Source: JBDHTS01 sp044220535 (lineage in GTDB: Bacteria; Pseudomonadota; Alphaproteobacteria; Micavibrionales; Micavibrionaceae). From it: DNA of 64,000 bases. The notes beneath the pieces are model-generated. The model had not been told where the DNA came from, ran no database searches, and was given only the letters and a program-made list of their open reading frames with translations. Positions within the stretch are counted from its first letter, which is position 1; each line of letters starts with the position of its first letter. Made by a program: the position numbers and the translations under genes. Location of the stretch: positions 1 through 64,000 of the forward strand of contig JBGAQU010000002.1 in assembly GCA_044220535.1 (NCBI GenBank). Reading direction: 5' to 3'. Shown here piece after piece: positions 17,458 through 27,033 of this stretch.

Positions 17458-19914
17458 TTACGATACGACCAGATTGCCGTGTGCTATCAGATCCTGCAGC
17501 GACGCATCCACCGGCGTTTCGAGCATGACGGCCTTTTGCATTGCGAAGGCCGTGCCCGCGCCGTCCCGGTCGACACTGATCTCCGTATGCCCGTTTGTCG
17601 TCGTCATGGTCACGAAATCGTTGATGCTGTCCTGCACGGGATCGTAGCCGACCAGCATGCGGGAAATATCCAGCACGTCGCCTTCACCCGCTTTAAAATC
17701 CTTTATCGTATCGACCTTGCCGTTCAGGTTAGCGATCAGGGAAAATAAATCCGCCCCCTTGCCGCCCGCGAATATATCGGCCCCTGTTCCGCCATACAGC
17801 GAATCTTTGCCGGTGCCGCCGTAAATCGCGCCGGTGTTGTGGTCGTCCGCTGTCACCCTGTTATTGACCTTATCGGCCAGGTAGACGTCGCCCTGGCTGT
17901 CTATGGTCAGCGACAAAGATGAATCGGTGATTTTTGCAATCAGGTTCTGGATCACCGTTGAATCGTTGCGGATGATCAGGTTTCCGTGATCGGATTGCCG
18001 GATCGTCGCGTCATCCACGCCGATGCGGCTGATGATGCCGGCCTGCGATACGTCCAGTATATCCACGCCTTTCATGATGGGCAGTTTATCGGACGGCAGC
18101 CAGGCCAGGGCCACCTGGATCACGACCGTATCGGTGCCCGCGCCAAGATCATATGTATCCTTCATGATGTTGGCATGGATGCCGGTCACGATATCGTCGC
18201 CGCTGCCGCCCCTGAAGGTTTCGACAGCCGATGTGGCGTTAAAAGCCATAGCGGGATCGACGTAACCCACGAAATGCTTTTGCCAGTCGGCGGGGTTGTC
18301 CGAATAGGGTTTCGTATTCAGAATAATATCGTTCATGCTGATCTGCGACGGCGCGATGTTTTTCAGCAACGCGGCACTGTCCATATAATCCACCCAGACT
18401 TTCGTATCGGCGCCGATGGCCGCGATATGCACCTCTGACGGCAGGATGGTCCGCAGCGTATTGATAAAGACCAGATGGTCGCCTTCGCCTGCGTTGAAAT
18501 CGGTGACGATATCGGTGGCGCCCCAGCCCGTCATCTCGTTGGTCATGACGAAATAATCCGCGCCCCTGCCGCCGGTCAGCGTATCCATCTGGGTATCGCC
18601 GATCAGGACGTCATTGCCACCGCCGCCGATCAGCATATCATTGCCGACGCCGCCGCGCAGATACGCGCCGTTATCCGATCCTTCGATCACGTCCGTGCCG
18701 CGGGAACCAACGGCATAGGTGAAGGAATTGCTGTTATTGGCTGCAATATCGGTATAGGGATGCTCCGATCCCATGCCGCTGAGGACACCCCAGCCAGGTC
18801 CGGATGTATTGCCGTAGCTTAAAATCGACTGGTCGACGATCACCGTGTTTCCTGAGTCCATCCCGCCGTGATAGTTGACGTCGCGGTTCGTGCTGGAAAT
18901 ATGCACTATATTGTCAATCTCCGCCCCCCAGCTGCTGAACACCACGGCGTGGCGCGTGTCGAGCACGGTCAGGTCGGTGAATTCGCTGTGCTGCGTGCTG
19001 GCGATGTTGATGCCGTACCCGTTGCCGCCGCCACCCTTGTCCTGTGCGCCGATGACGGTCACGCCGGACACGTCCGCATCATACATGCGCGCTGCGTTCA
19101 GGCCGATCGACCCGGCGTTCAGAATTGAGATATTGCTGACCGTCGTGCCGGTGGTGTTCATAAAGGTCAGTGCGTTGGTCAGGTTCCATTCCGGCAATGG
19201 ATTGTCGATCAGCCCGGGATTGGCCGCGCCAAGATTGGTCTGGATCGTCAGGTCCGATACGTTCAGATTGGCCAGGCCGTCGATCCTCTGGATCTGCGCC
19301 GTCCCGCCCTGCATATCGAAATCAAGCCCGTCTTTGAGGTAGATCGTATTGCCCTCTATCCTTTCGACGACGGTCAGCGAATCGCGCAGCGGGTGGTTGA
19401 CCGCGAATGGATCGCTGGCAATATTGCCGTACAGCGTCCCGCTGTTCAGCACGGCGGTCTTCAGTGCGTTCGCAAGGTAGATGTCATTGCTGAAATTCTC
19501 GGGGATCGCCTGATTGTACAGGGCGGCATCGTTGGGCTGGTAGACATGCACTTCTCCGCCAACCTTGAACTTCGACGCGTCCTGGACGGTGACGGCGTGC
19601 GTGCCCGCGGCGGCGTCAGCCTGCAGCGTGTAAATTTCCTTCACGCTGCCCATGAATTGCAGGATGCTCTGGCCTTTCGTGAACTGGGCCTCAAGCACCG
19701 TCTTGCCTTCACCCGCGCCTTCCACGGTCAGGTTGCCGCGCAAAACGTTGATCCCTTCGGTCAGGACATATTTTCCTTCCTGAAACCGGACGGTCGAAAA
19801 ATCCTTTGCCGTGTTCAGAAGGCTGGACAGGTTCGCGGTGGTAATGCCGGTACCGACGGTGTAGACGTTCGATGTCTCATTGAAATCGACCGTGCCGTTG
19901 TAAAGCGTGCTCAT
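17458..19914 (-). CDS. Secreted RTX protein with parallel beta-helix domain
   Basis: 818 aa. Residues about 40-400 form an irregular right-handed beta-helix of the pectate-lyase/epimerase kind (LTVEGAGEGKTVLEA, TGTTVSNISILNAGS). Two calcium-binding RTX blocks, GGVGNDMLIGGGGNDVL near 416-458 and GGTGKDSLYGGTGADIF near 693-725, flank a GGSGDDIVTG unit near 565. The C-terminus resembles that of serralysin-type type I secretion substrates, and there is no Sec signal. The start at 19914 has GGGGAAG eight bases upstream. It may be a polysaccharide lyase, C5-epimerase or matrix protein; no catalytic residues could be assigned. No type I secretion genes are in the window. Confidence 0.82.
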   Translation of the reverse strand: MSTLYNGTVDFNETSNVYTVGTGITTANLSSLLNTAKDFSTVRFQEGKYVLTEGINVLRGNLTVEGAGEGKTVLEAQFTKGQSILQFMGSVKEIYTLQADAAAGTHAVTVQDASKFKVGGEVHVYQPNDAALYNQAIPENFSNDIYLANALKTAVLNSGTLYGNIASDPFAVNHPLRDSLTVVERIEGNTIYLKDGLDFDMQGGTAQIQRIDGLANLNVSDLTIQTNLGAANPGLIDNPLPEWNLTNALTFMNTTGTTVSNISILNAGSIGLNAARMYDADVSGVTVIGAQDKGGGGNGYGINIASTQHSEFTDLTVLDTRHAVVFSSWGAEIDNIVHISSTNRDVNYHGGMDSGNTVIVDQSILSYGNTSGPGWGVLSGMGSEHPYTDIAANNSNSFTYAVGSRGTDVIEGSDNGAYLRGGVGNDMLIGGGGNDVLIGDTQMDTLTGGRGADYFVMTNEMTGWGATDIVTDFNAGEGDHLVFINTLRTILPSEVHIAAIGADTKVWVDYMDSAALLKNIAPSQISMNDIILNTKPYSDNPADWQKHFVGYVDPAMAFNATSAVETFRGGSGDDIVTGIHANIMKDTYDLGAGTDTVVIQVALAWLPSDKLPIMKGVDILDVSQAGIISRIGVDDATIRQSDHGNLIIRNDSTVIQNLIAKITDSSLSLTIDSQGDVYLADKVNNRVTADDHNTGAIYGGTGKDSLYGGTGADIFAGGKGADLFSLIANLNGKVDTIKDFKAGEGDVLDISRMLVGYDPVQDSINDFVTMTTTNGHTEISVDRDGAGTAFAMQKAVMLETPVDASLQDLIAHGNLVVS

Positions 19915-20068
19915 AAGGATTCTTCCCCTGGCGCTGATCTGAATATGTGTTTGCGAGATATCCAGCATAGTCCGGGAAGTCTTTAGTTTAAGTAAACGTC
20001 ACGCGATGTTTGAAGGACGTTTGAATCAAATTTTATTGATCTGAAAAATTCTATCCCTAAGCATTATA

Positions 20069-21097
20069 TCAATCGTTTTTATTATATCCGGGAGACTGAT
20101 AGTTCAGCCCTGCCTCGTTCTTTTTTACCCATGGGCCGCCGGGCGGTCTTCCTTTTGTGATATAGCCATCCACTTCAGGAAAGGCAGGAAAATAAGCATG
20201 GTCGCTTTTAAGACGCAGGCCCGCACGGCGGCTAAGCGGTGGATAGACCGCATATTCTTCCCAAGGCCGGCGGTTGCGCGCTTCATCCACATAAACATCT
20301 CGCAGACGCACAGCTGGCCGCCGCGTGTTCGGATATTCGGTGCGCAGGAAAAAGATATAACCTTCGCCATGGTCAGGATCGGCGTAGCGCAGATCGACAC
20401 GGCGCAGATCGATGCCGCCGATATCCGCCTGCGGATCGAGGAACAGGCCCTGATAATCCGATTCTATGCTGACGCGATCCATCCGCGTCCAGCGCACCGG
20501 GCCGTAAAACTGGAAGGCGTCGGCATGCAATCCGTTTGTTTTCGAATATGTGTTTTCGATCCGGCAGTTCTGCACGTAAATATCGGCAATTGCGTCCGGC
20601 ACATGCAACAATCCGCCGACATCGAGGCCGTCCAGTCCGTACTGATGCGCGGCATCCAGCGTCACTCCTTCAACAAAGACGCTCCCGCTTTGCCCGCCGA
20701 ATCGCAACAAGGCGCGCAGATGCTGGTCCGCCGGACGCGTCGCCTTCAACGCGCCGCCGATCAAACGGACATGGCGGCCATAGCTGATATTCACTCCGGC
20801 CAGCGACAGCACATGATCATCCGGCAGGCGGATGATCGCGTCTTCATCCGGTTTCAGCTTTATAGAGATCGTTCTGTCAGCGGGCTGATTTGTGGATTGC
20901 GGCTGGCGATACGGCCAAGCGTCACGCGTCACTTTGATAAAAGCCGGATCTTCCGCAGCGTCCAGGCTGACATGCACCGGCCTGTCCTGCGCGGGCGGCG
21001 GCCAGCTGAGCTTTGGGCGCGTCCCGGCAAAGGCCTGCCCTACATTCAAGCCAAGCATGATCAGGCAAAACAGGACGTGTAAAAATTTTACTTGCAT
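20069..21097 (-). CDS. Periplasmic right-handed beta-helix protein
   Basis: 342 aa with a signal peptide (about residues 1-24, ending AFA). From about residue 70 it shows beta-helix-like rungs (DHVLSLAGVNISYGRHVRLIGG, FVEGVTLDAAHQYGLDGLDV, IYVQNCRIENTYSKTNGLHADAF), resembling polysaccharide lyase/hydrolase-like folds without a diagnostic active site. A TATAAT sequence lies about 11 bases upstream of the start, with no good ribosome-binding site, so the start is not certain. Divergent from the SGNH gene. It probably binds or processes the polysaccharide in the periplasm. Confidence 0.7.
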   Translation of the reverse strand: MQVKFLHVLFCLIMLGLNVGQAFAGTRPKLSWPPPAQDRPVHVSLDAAEDPAFIKVTRDAWPYRQPQSTNQPADRTISIKLKPDEDAIIRLPDDHVLSLAGVNISYGRHVRLIGGALKATRPADQHLRALLRFGGQSGSVFVEGVTLDAAHQYGLDGLDVGGLLHVPDAIADIYVQNCRIENTYSKTNGLHADAFQFYGPVRWTRMDRVSIESDYQGLFLDPQADIGGIDLRRVDLRYADPDHGEGYIFFLRTEYPNTRRPAVRLRDVYVDEARNRRPWEEYAVYPPLSRRAGLRLKSDHAYFPAFPEVDGYITKGRPPGGPWVKKNEAGLNYQSPGYNKND

Positions 21098-21237
21098 GAT
21101 TTAGGATTATATGCCTATAATTGTCCGAAATAGGCGCAATGCGCCCGTACATCCCCACATCCATACCATACAACCGCTTATCCCGACGGCATTTTCTGCC
21201 GTGGATGGCGGCTGTTTTTTTAAAAGGATTCAATCCC

Positions 21238-22719
21238 ATGCTTCAGCACGCGAATCTTCTCAACGGCACCAAACTGCTTTCCACCGTCAATACGGCCACC
21301 CAGACGATCGTCCTGTTCGGCGACAGCATCACAGCCAATAACGGCACCAATTCCGGCGAGGTGGTCGGTATTATCACAGGGATCACCAAAGCCAATCCCG
21401 CGGTCGTCACCATTGCCGGGCATCTGTTCAACACCGGCGACATCGCCTATGTCTGGGGCGTGCAGGGCATGACGGAGCTGAACGAAAACACGTATACCGT
21501 CACCAAGATCGACGCCAACACGTTCAGCCTGAATGTCGATTCCACCGGTTTCGGCACCTATACGGGATACGGCAAAACCTTCAAGACGGATGACGGGCAG
21601 TTCAGCAAGGCGAACACCGGCTTTTTCAGCACCGCCGATATCCTGACGCGCCACCGTTGCCGTTATCTTTACAAGCACAAGCGCGGAATCCCCGGCGACA
21701 CCACCGCCAATATGAACACGCGCAAAAATTATGAACTGATCCCGGCGCTGGGCGCGACCATCGTCCATGTGCTGGGCGGGCGCAACGACAATAACAGCGC
21801 CGTATCGCCGTCGACGATTTTATCCAATTTGGATTCCGTCATCGCCTATATCACCGGGACGCTCGGCGCGACCGTCATCTTGGGCACGATCATGCCCAAT
21901 TCCACCAACAGCTCGACGCTGGACGACCAGATGGACACGATCAACGCGGGTATCCAGGCGCGCGCTTCGTCCAATGTTTTAATCGCGGATTATTATACCG
22001 CCGTCGCCGATTCCGGCACGCGCAAATGGAAAAGCGGATACAACCAGGATAACCAGCATCCGGGACCGATCGGCGCTTGGGCGATGGGCCGGGTGCTGAG
22101 GGATGTGATCGCGGCGCGCTACGGCTACGGCGCCGGTTTTACGCTGAACGCCGGTAATGTCCTTTTAAATCCCGGGATGACCGGCACGGGCGGCAGCGCG
22201 ACCGGAATCACCAATAACGGCATAGCGGCCAACTGGACCGCGACGCTGGGCGGCACCACCGGCACATCCCTGCGCACGGTTTCCAAGGACACGGACGGGG
22301 CGCAGATTATGGATGTCAATTTTGCGTCGGGCACTGGCACCAATACGTTCGTGCTGAGCCAGACCGTCGCCGCGGCAGGGCTGGTTGCCGGCAGCTATTA
22401 TGTGGCAGAGGGCGAGGTCACGCTGGAGAGTTTTTCCGGCACAGGCGCGATGACGGAGCTGAGCCTGACCCTGGCGAGTAACGCCAAAACCTTGTCCGTC
22501 AGCCATGGCCAGTATACCGGATCGCCCACGCTGGCCATCGATACGGCCAGCATCATTGTTGACGGCGGCATCCGACGTCTGCGGTTCCGGACTCTGCCGG
22601 TCAAGTTTCTCGGCAGCTATACATCGTTAAAAGTCGCCCTGAATCTGCGCTTCGTCAATACGTCCGGCGGAAACCAGGCGCGGGTGAAAATATATAACGC
22701 GCAGCTTTATGCGCTGTGA
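21238..22719 (+). CDS. SGNH/GDSL hydrolase with inserted FCCH-like module
   Basis: 493 aa from the ATG at 21238, which has AAAAGGA about nine bases upstream; the frame is open from 21121. Block I is VLFGDSIT with catalytic Ser30, block III GGRNDN near residue 180, and block V DNQHPG near 271. Between block I and the rest sits an extra module, about residues 41-110 (ITGITKANPAVVT...GVQGMTELNENTYTV), which resembles FCCH-type modules of phage tail proteins. Residues about 300-493 look like a beta-sandwich carbohydrate-binding domain. No signal peptide from this start. It may deacylate the polysaccharide. Its end overlaps the flippase gene by 13 bases. Confidence 0.82.
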   Translation: MLQHANLLNGTKLLSTVNTATQTIVLFGDSITANNGTNSGEVVGIITGITKANPAVVTIAGHLFNTGDIAYVWGVQGMTELNENTYTVTKIDANTFSLNVDSTGFGTYTGYGKTFKTDDGQFSKANTGFFSTADILTRHRCRYLYKHKRGIPGDTTANMNTRKNYELIPALGATIVHVLGGRNDNNSAVSPSTILSNLDSVIAYITGTLGATVILGTIMPNSTNSSTLDDQMDTINAGIQARASSNVLIADYYTAVADSGTRKWKSGYNQDNQHPGPIGAWAMGRVLRDVIAARYGYGAGFTLNAGNVLLNPGMTGTGGSATGITNNGIAANWTATLGGTTGTSLRTVSKDTDGAQIMDVNFASGTGTNTFVLSQTVAAAGLVAGSYYVAEGEVTLESFSGTGAMTELSLTLASNAKTLSVSHGQYTGSPTLAIDTASIIVDGGIRRLRFRTLPVKFLGSYTSLKVALNLRFVNTSGGNQARVKIYNAQLYAL

Positions 22720-23948
22720 GGCACAGTCCGCGCAAAAATAACGTCGCGGATCAGCCATAACGCTGCACCGACCGAAACCACCCAGCCGCCAAGACAGGCG
22801 ATGATCGCGCCCCACGCGCCCAGCGTGGGGCAAAGCCAAATCGCAAGACCGACGCCGAATAATCCTGCGGGAATACGGTAGAGATTATAGAGGTTGAGCT
22901 TGCCGGTGCGCACGATCACGGTTTCGATCGGGCTGCTGATCGTCAGCATGAAAAACACCCAGCCCCAGCCGAACAGCAGATGGCTGTAAGGCGCGTATTT
23001 TTCGCCGTAGACCAGCCGCACGACCGGTTCGTTGAATAACGCCATCGCCGCCACCATGACCAGCGCCATGCCGCCATACATGGTGACCAGGCGGAAGAAT
23101 GCGCTGCGCATGCCATCTTTCGATTTGCTTTTGCTCTGGAAAAAATTCTTATCGATAATGTCGAGGCTGCGCACGATCACCAGCAGAGGCTGCATCAGGC
23201 TGCGCATCGCGGCGAAGGCGGCGGAGTGGATAGGCGCCGCGACGGACCCCAGGATCATGATCGGAAAGTTGTTATAGCCGAAATACCCCGCCACGCCGAT
23301 CAGCGACGCCGCGAAATACCGCCTGGCGTCGCGCATCATCAGCCGCCAGCCCCAGAACAGATCCGGCCAGCCAATAATGGCCACCAGCCAGAAGGATTTC
23401 AGGAACGCATACAGGCCCAGCACCGCCATCATGACTTCAAAACTGATGCCGTAGCGAGGAATGCAGAAAAACAGCGCGGCGTTCAGCGTCAGGAAAATGC
23501 CGGATGTCAGCAGCGGATCGATAAAACGTTCATGCTTGATCATCAGGATGCGGTCGAAATCGAGCTGGATATAAACCAGCGTCAGGACGATCGTCGAATA
23601 GGCGATCGCCTGGAAAAACTCCCCGCCGCCGCGCACCGCCCAATATAATGTAATCATCAAAATTTCCGCGGCGAACAGGAAGCACCACACCGCCACCTGC
23701 TGCCCCATCACCTTAGTGGCCCTTCGCCGCAGCACCTCGGGCGATAGCAGGGAATTCTGCACCATATAGGATGTGCGCTGTATGCCCTGCAGCGTCATGG
23801 CGATGGACAGGCCGATACCGTACCCAGCCAGCTCAATCTCCGAATAGAATTTCGCAAGGATAATAGTGAATAGGAAATTGGCCGCCGAAAAAAACACCTG
23901 ATCGCACAGGGCGATGCCGCGGATCATCAGTTTACGGTTTTTTATCAT
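22707..23948 (-). CDS. Wzx-like polysaccharide flippase
   Basis: 413 aa with about 11-12 membrane helices, beginning KLMIRGIALCDQVFFSAANFL as in MATE-like/MOP-superfamily exporters. Basic loops and the FGYNNFPIMILG segment fit the polysaccharide transporter family. It would flip the undecaprenyl-linked repeat unit across the inner membrane. It converges with the SGNH hydrolase gene, the two ends overlapping by 13 bases. Confidence 0.82.
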   Translation of the reverse strand: MIKNRKLMIRGIALCDQVFFSAANFLFTIILAKFYSEIELAGYGIGLSIAMTLQGIQRTSYMVQNSLLSPEVLRRRATKVMGQQVAVWCFLFAAEILMITLYWAVRGGGEFFQAIAYSTIVLTLVYIQLDFDRILMIKHERFIDPLLTSGIFLTLNAALFFCIPRYGISFEVMMAVLGLYAFLKSFWLVAIIGWPDLFWGWRLMMRDARRYFAASLIGVAGYFGYNNFPIMILGSVAAPIHSAAFAAMRSLMQPLLVIVRSLDIIDKNFFQSKSKSKDGMRSAFFRLVTMYGGMALVMVAAMALFNEPVVRLVYGEKYAPYSHLLFGWGWVFFMLTISSPIETVIVRTGKLNLYNLYRIPAGLFGVGLAIWLCPTLGAWGAIIACLGGWVVSVGAALWLIRDVIFARTVPHSA

Positions 23949-23964
23949 GGCGGTTTACCCCAGC

Positions 23965-24064
23965 CGTCATCCCGGCGAAGGCCGGGATCCACGCTTGGAC
24001 CGGTCGCAATGCCATGGATTAGAGTGCTTCAAAAATGTGGATCCCGGCCTTCGCCGGGATGACG
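23965..24064. repeat. Paired palindromic intergenic repeat
   Basis: Left arm CGTCATCCCGGCGAAGGCC... at 23965-23994 and right arm ...GGCCTTCGCCGGGATGACG at 24037-24064. Each arm is itself palindromic, and together they form one 100-base inverted repeat with an unrelated centre. It lies between the divergent flippase and Wza-like genes. Confidence 0.85.
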
Positions 24065-24196
24065 ATTGAAATAACGGCTTAAACCCAGACTTGTCAATCT
24101 TTTCATAAATCCTGACGCGTCGCACTATTTTCCTTGCGTCAAATCCCTGATATGGTTTAGAAAGAGTCTGTTAATTTTCCGTATTGGAACATATTC

Positions 24197-24769
24197 ATGA
24201 CACAATTGATCCGCTTTTCCTTCGCTGTCCTTCTGCTGGCCGTGCTGACTGCCTGCGCGGTGCCGGGCCCGGCCTCCATCGATGCGCCCGCCACGGTTAA
24301 AGACGAACGCGCCTCCGTCCTCGGGCCCGGCGACAAGCTGAAACTGACCGTTTACGGTGACGAGACGCTGACCGGCGAATACACGATCGACCCGCGCGGC
24401 ACGCTGACCATCCCGCTGGGCGGGCAAATCAAGGCAGCCGGCCTGAGCCCGGACGATTTGCAGGCTGAAATCGCCGACCGCCTGAAATCCGGCGGCATGC
24501 TGGTCAACCCCCAAGTCAGCGTGAATGTCATCAATATGCGCCCGGTCTATGTCGTCGGCCAGGTGTCAAATCCGGGCAGCTATTCTTATGAACCCGGCCT
24601 GACTGTGTTAAAAGCCATCGCGCTTGGCGGCGGATACACGCCCCGCGCGGCACAGAACCTGATCCTGATCGACCGCGACACGTCGAAAGGCCGCATGCGC
24701 CTGAACGCGAATGAGAATACCCCTGTTCTGCCCGGTGATTCCATCACGGTCAGGGAACGAATCTTCTAA
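24197..24769 (+). CDS. Wza-like polysaccharide export lipoprotein
   Basis: 190 aa. Lipoprotein signal with lipobox LTAC, Cys20. The Poly_export domain starts at LGPGDKLKLTVYGDETL (about residues 41-57), followed by an SLBB domain (VYVVGQVSNPGSYSYEPG, about 117-134). It is short, like the SLBB-single exporters of alphaproteobacterial EPS loci, and lacks the large C-terminal helix barrel of E. coli Wza. It probably works with the short Wzz-like protein encoded next and the separate beta-barrel protein to carry polymer across the outer membrane. Confidence 0.9.
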   Translation: MTQLIRFSFAVLLLAVLTACAVPGPASIDAPATVKDERASVLGPGDKLKLTVYGDETLTGEYTIDPRGTLTIPLGGQIKAAGLSPDDLQAEIADRLKSGGMLVNPQVSVNVINMRPVYVVGQVSNPGSYSYEPGLTVLKAIALGGGYTPRAAQNLILIDRDTSKGRMRLNANENTPVLPGDSITVRERIF

Positions 24770-24819
24770 CCGGGCGTTGGTTGTCCGTTTTTATTAAGAC
24801 TTTGCGCCGGACTATAATA

Positions 24820-25503
24820 ATGACGGATACCTGGCTGGAAATTTTATGGCGGCGGCGGAACCTGGTTATGGGGATTGCGCTGCTGACCATGCTGACGGGG
24901 CTGGCCCTGCTGGGCCTCAGGAAAAATCTTTACACCGCCAGTGTTTATTTCGCGCCGCGCGGCACGTATGAGCACGCGGGCGATGCCATTATCGCGGTGG
25001 ACGCGGCGCCTTTCTTTAAAACCGTCTATACCGACCAGACCCTTTCGCAATGGCCTGAATTCAACCCGGCCCTGACGCCGGACGGCAGCGCGATCGCTGC
25101 GCTGGCGGTCCGGGCTTCATCCCTGATCGACCCGGTGCGCAGCGCGGACGACCTGGAGCGCCGCGCCCTTCAGCACATGAACAACCATTTCACCATCCGC
25201 GCCCTGCCCGCCGAGCGCACGGTCGAACTGACCTATACTTCAACATCGCCGCGCAGGGCCGCGAACATTGTCAATGCAATGGCCCAGGCTTATATGAAGC
25301 AAATGCCCGGTTACCGTTTCGTGCCGTCCACCGCGAGTGAAGGCATCGACGCCATACGGTTCACCCATGCCGATATTTACCTGGAACCTGTGCGTCCGGC
25401 GTTGCTGCCTTTGTTCTTTATTTTTATCCTGGTCGGCGTTGTGGGCGGCGCTGCGGCATCAGTATGGGCAGATCTTTATTATCGGAAGGCTGTTTCATCA
25501 TGA
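24820..25503 (+). CDS. Short Wzz-type chain-length determinant
   Basis: 227 aa. TM1 about residues 16-35, a periplasmic domain of roughly 160 aa, then a proline-bearing EPVRPALLPLFF segment into TM2 (about 190-215). There is no ATPase domain, unlike the second Wzz protein at 4617-6641. The start at 24820 is preferred over the TTG at 24781, although the ribosome-binding site is weak. It overlaps the WbaP-like gene by four bases. Confidence 0.82.
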   Translation: MTDTWLEILWRRRNLVMGIALLTMLTGLALLGLRKNLYTASVYFAPRGTYEHAGDAIIAVDAAPFFKTVYTDQTLSQWPEFNPALTPDGSAIAALAVRASSLIDPVRSADDLERRALQHMNNHFTIRALPAERTVELTYTSTSPRRAANIVNAMAQAYMKQMPGYRFVPSTASEGIDAIRFTHADIYLEPVRPALLPLFFIFILVGVVGGAAASVWADLYYRKAVSS

Positions 25504-27026
25504 CGGGCGAATGCATGCCAAACGGCGCTGTTCTGGATAAAAACGCATACCGGACGCGCAATATGGGCCGAACCCCTTTGGAATTCGGTTTTCTGCTGCT
25601 GATCCTTGATATTGTGGCGCTAGCCATTGCAGCGTGGCTTGCGGGCGGCGTGACTCACATTGTGCAAACGATATTGAAGACCCCGGCCCTGTCCGCTTCC
25701 TATGTCTTCAACGACCGCCAGAACATCTATATCTTCCTGTCTTTCATCGTGATGACGCTGTTGTGGAGTAAAGGCCTGTATACGCAGCGCGTGCCGTGGT
25801 GGAGCCAGGTGCAGTATATCGGCAAGGTCATTTTCCTCGCCTTCCTGCTGGACGGATTTATCAATTTCGGGCTGCTGATCAATGAATCGCGTCTTTTAAT
25901 CGCCGCTACATGGATATTGGCATTCGGGCTGATCGTGCCGTTCCGCTGGGTCGCCTGCCAGACGGCGGCGCGCATGGGATGGTGGAAAATCCCGACCGTG
26001 ATCATTGCTGACAATTCAACCGTCACTGACCTGATCTATGCATTTCATGCCGATCCCTGCGCCGGGTATGACGTTAATACCGTATTCCTGCGCGACCGTG
26101 ACAGAGGCGAATTCGACGTCACCAACCTGCCCGCCTCCTGCCGCCATGTGCAAATCCGGGACGGGATGATGGAATATGAGACCTATATCCGCGAAAACCC
26201 GGACCACTTCTATGTCGTCTCACTTGATGCGTTTCGCGGCGAAACGCGCGACAGCCTGATCAACACGATGGATGATTTAAGCGTATCCTACGCCATCGTG
26301 CCGTCCATCACCCGTATCGGGCTGTATGAGATGGAGCCCCGCTATTTCTTCGGCCATGACGTCATGATGTTGCAGGCAAGGTCGCAGACCAACCTCGCGT
26401 CTGTCAGCCTGTCCCGCGCCATCAAGCGCGCCATGGATATAACCGCCTCTGGCCTGGCGCTGGCGCTATTATCGCCCTTGCTGATCGGCGTGGTGGTGAT
26501 GCTGAAAGTCGAAGGCCAGGGCGGGACGCCGTTTTACGGCGGGAAGCGCATCGGACGGAATGGCAATAAATTCAGTTGCTGGAAATTCCGGTCAATGGAG
26601 CCGGATTCGGATCATCTGCTGCATGCCTATCTGGCGCAGGATGAAAAAATCAAAGCCGACTGGGAAAAATACCGCAAGCTGCCCAACGATCCGCGCGTTA
26701 CCACCCGCACGGCGCGGTTTATCCGCAAGGCCAGCATTGATGAATTGCCGCAGCTGTGGAACGTGCTGGTCGGGGATATGAGCCTGGTCGGCCCGCGCCC
26801 GATTTTGCAGGATGAAGTGCCGTATTTCGGCGACGCGTTGAAAGAATACCTGTCTGTCCGCCCCGGCCTGACCGGGCTGTGGCAGGTCAGCGGCCGCAAC
26901 GCCACCAGCTTCATGCGCCGTGTGTATTGGGACAGCTGGTATGTACGAAACTGGTCGCTGTGGGGTGATATCGTCATCCTGATCAAAACGCCGCTGGTGC
27001 TGTTAAGCCGTAAAGGCGCGTCTTAA
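25500..27026 (+). CDS. WbaP/WcaJ-type undecaprenyl-phosphate sugar-phosphate transferase
   Basis: 508 aa. Four or five N-terminal membrane helices, a central CoA-binding-like region, and a C-terminal sugar transferase domain from about residue 308: KRAMDITASGLALALLSPLL, GRNGNKFSCWKFRSM, SIDELPQLWNVLVGDMSLVG and the GLTGLWQVSGR motif. It attaches the first sugar-1-phosphate to undecaprenyl phosphate, starting each repeat unit. The start at 25500 has GGAAGG ten bases upstream and overlaps the Wzz stop (ATGA). It is the last plus-strand EPS gene; an inverted repeat at 27034-27159 follows. Confidence 0.92.
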   Translation: MTGECMPNGAVLDKNAYRTRNMGRTPLEFGFLLLILDIVALAIAAWLAGGVTHIVQTILKTPALSASYVFNDRQNIYIFLSFIVMTLLWSKGLYTQRVPWWSQVQYIGKVIFLAFLLDGFINFGLLINESRLLIAATWILAFGLIVPFRWVACQTAARMGWWKIPTVIIADNSTVTDLIYAFHADPCAGYDVNTVFLRDRDRGEFDVTNLPASCRHVQIRDGMMEYETYIRENPDHFYVVSLDAFRGETRDSLINTMDDLSVSYAIVPSITRIGLYEMEPRYFFGHDVMMLQARSQTNLASVSLSRAIKRAMDITASGLALALLSPLLIGVVVMLKVEGQGGTPFYGGKRIGRNGNKFSCWKFRSMEPDSDHLLHAYLAQDEKIKADWEKYRKLPNDPRVTTRTARFIRKASIDELPQLWNVLVGDMSLVGPRPILQDEVPYFGDALKEYLSVRPGLTGLWQVSGRNATSFMRRVYWDSWYVRNWSLWGDIVILIKTPLVLLSRKGAS

Positions 27027-27033
27027 TCCAGTA

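Noticed and set aside
20198..21082. A 294-codon plus-strand frame
   Set aside because: Antisense to the signal-peptide beta-helix gene; no domain pattern.
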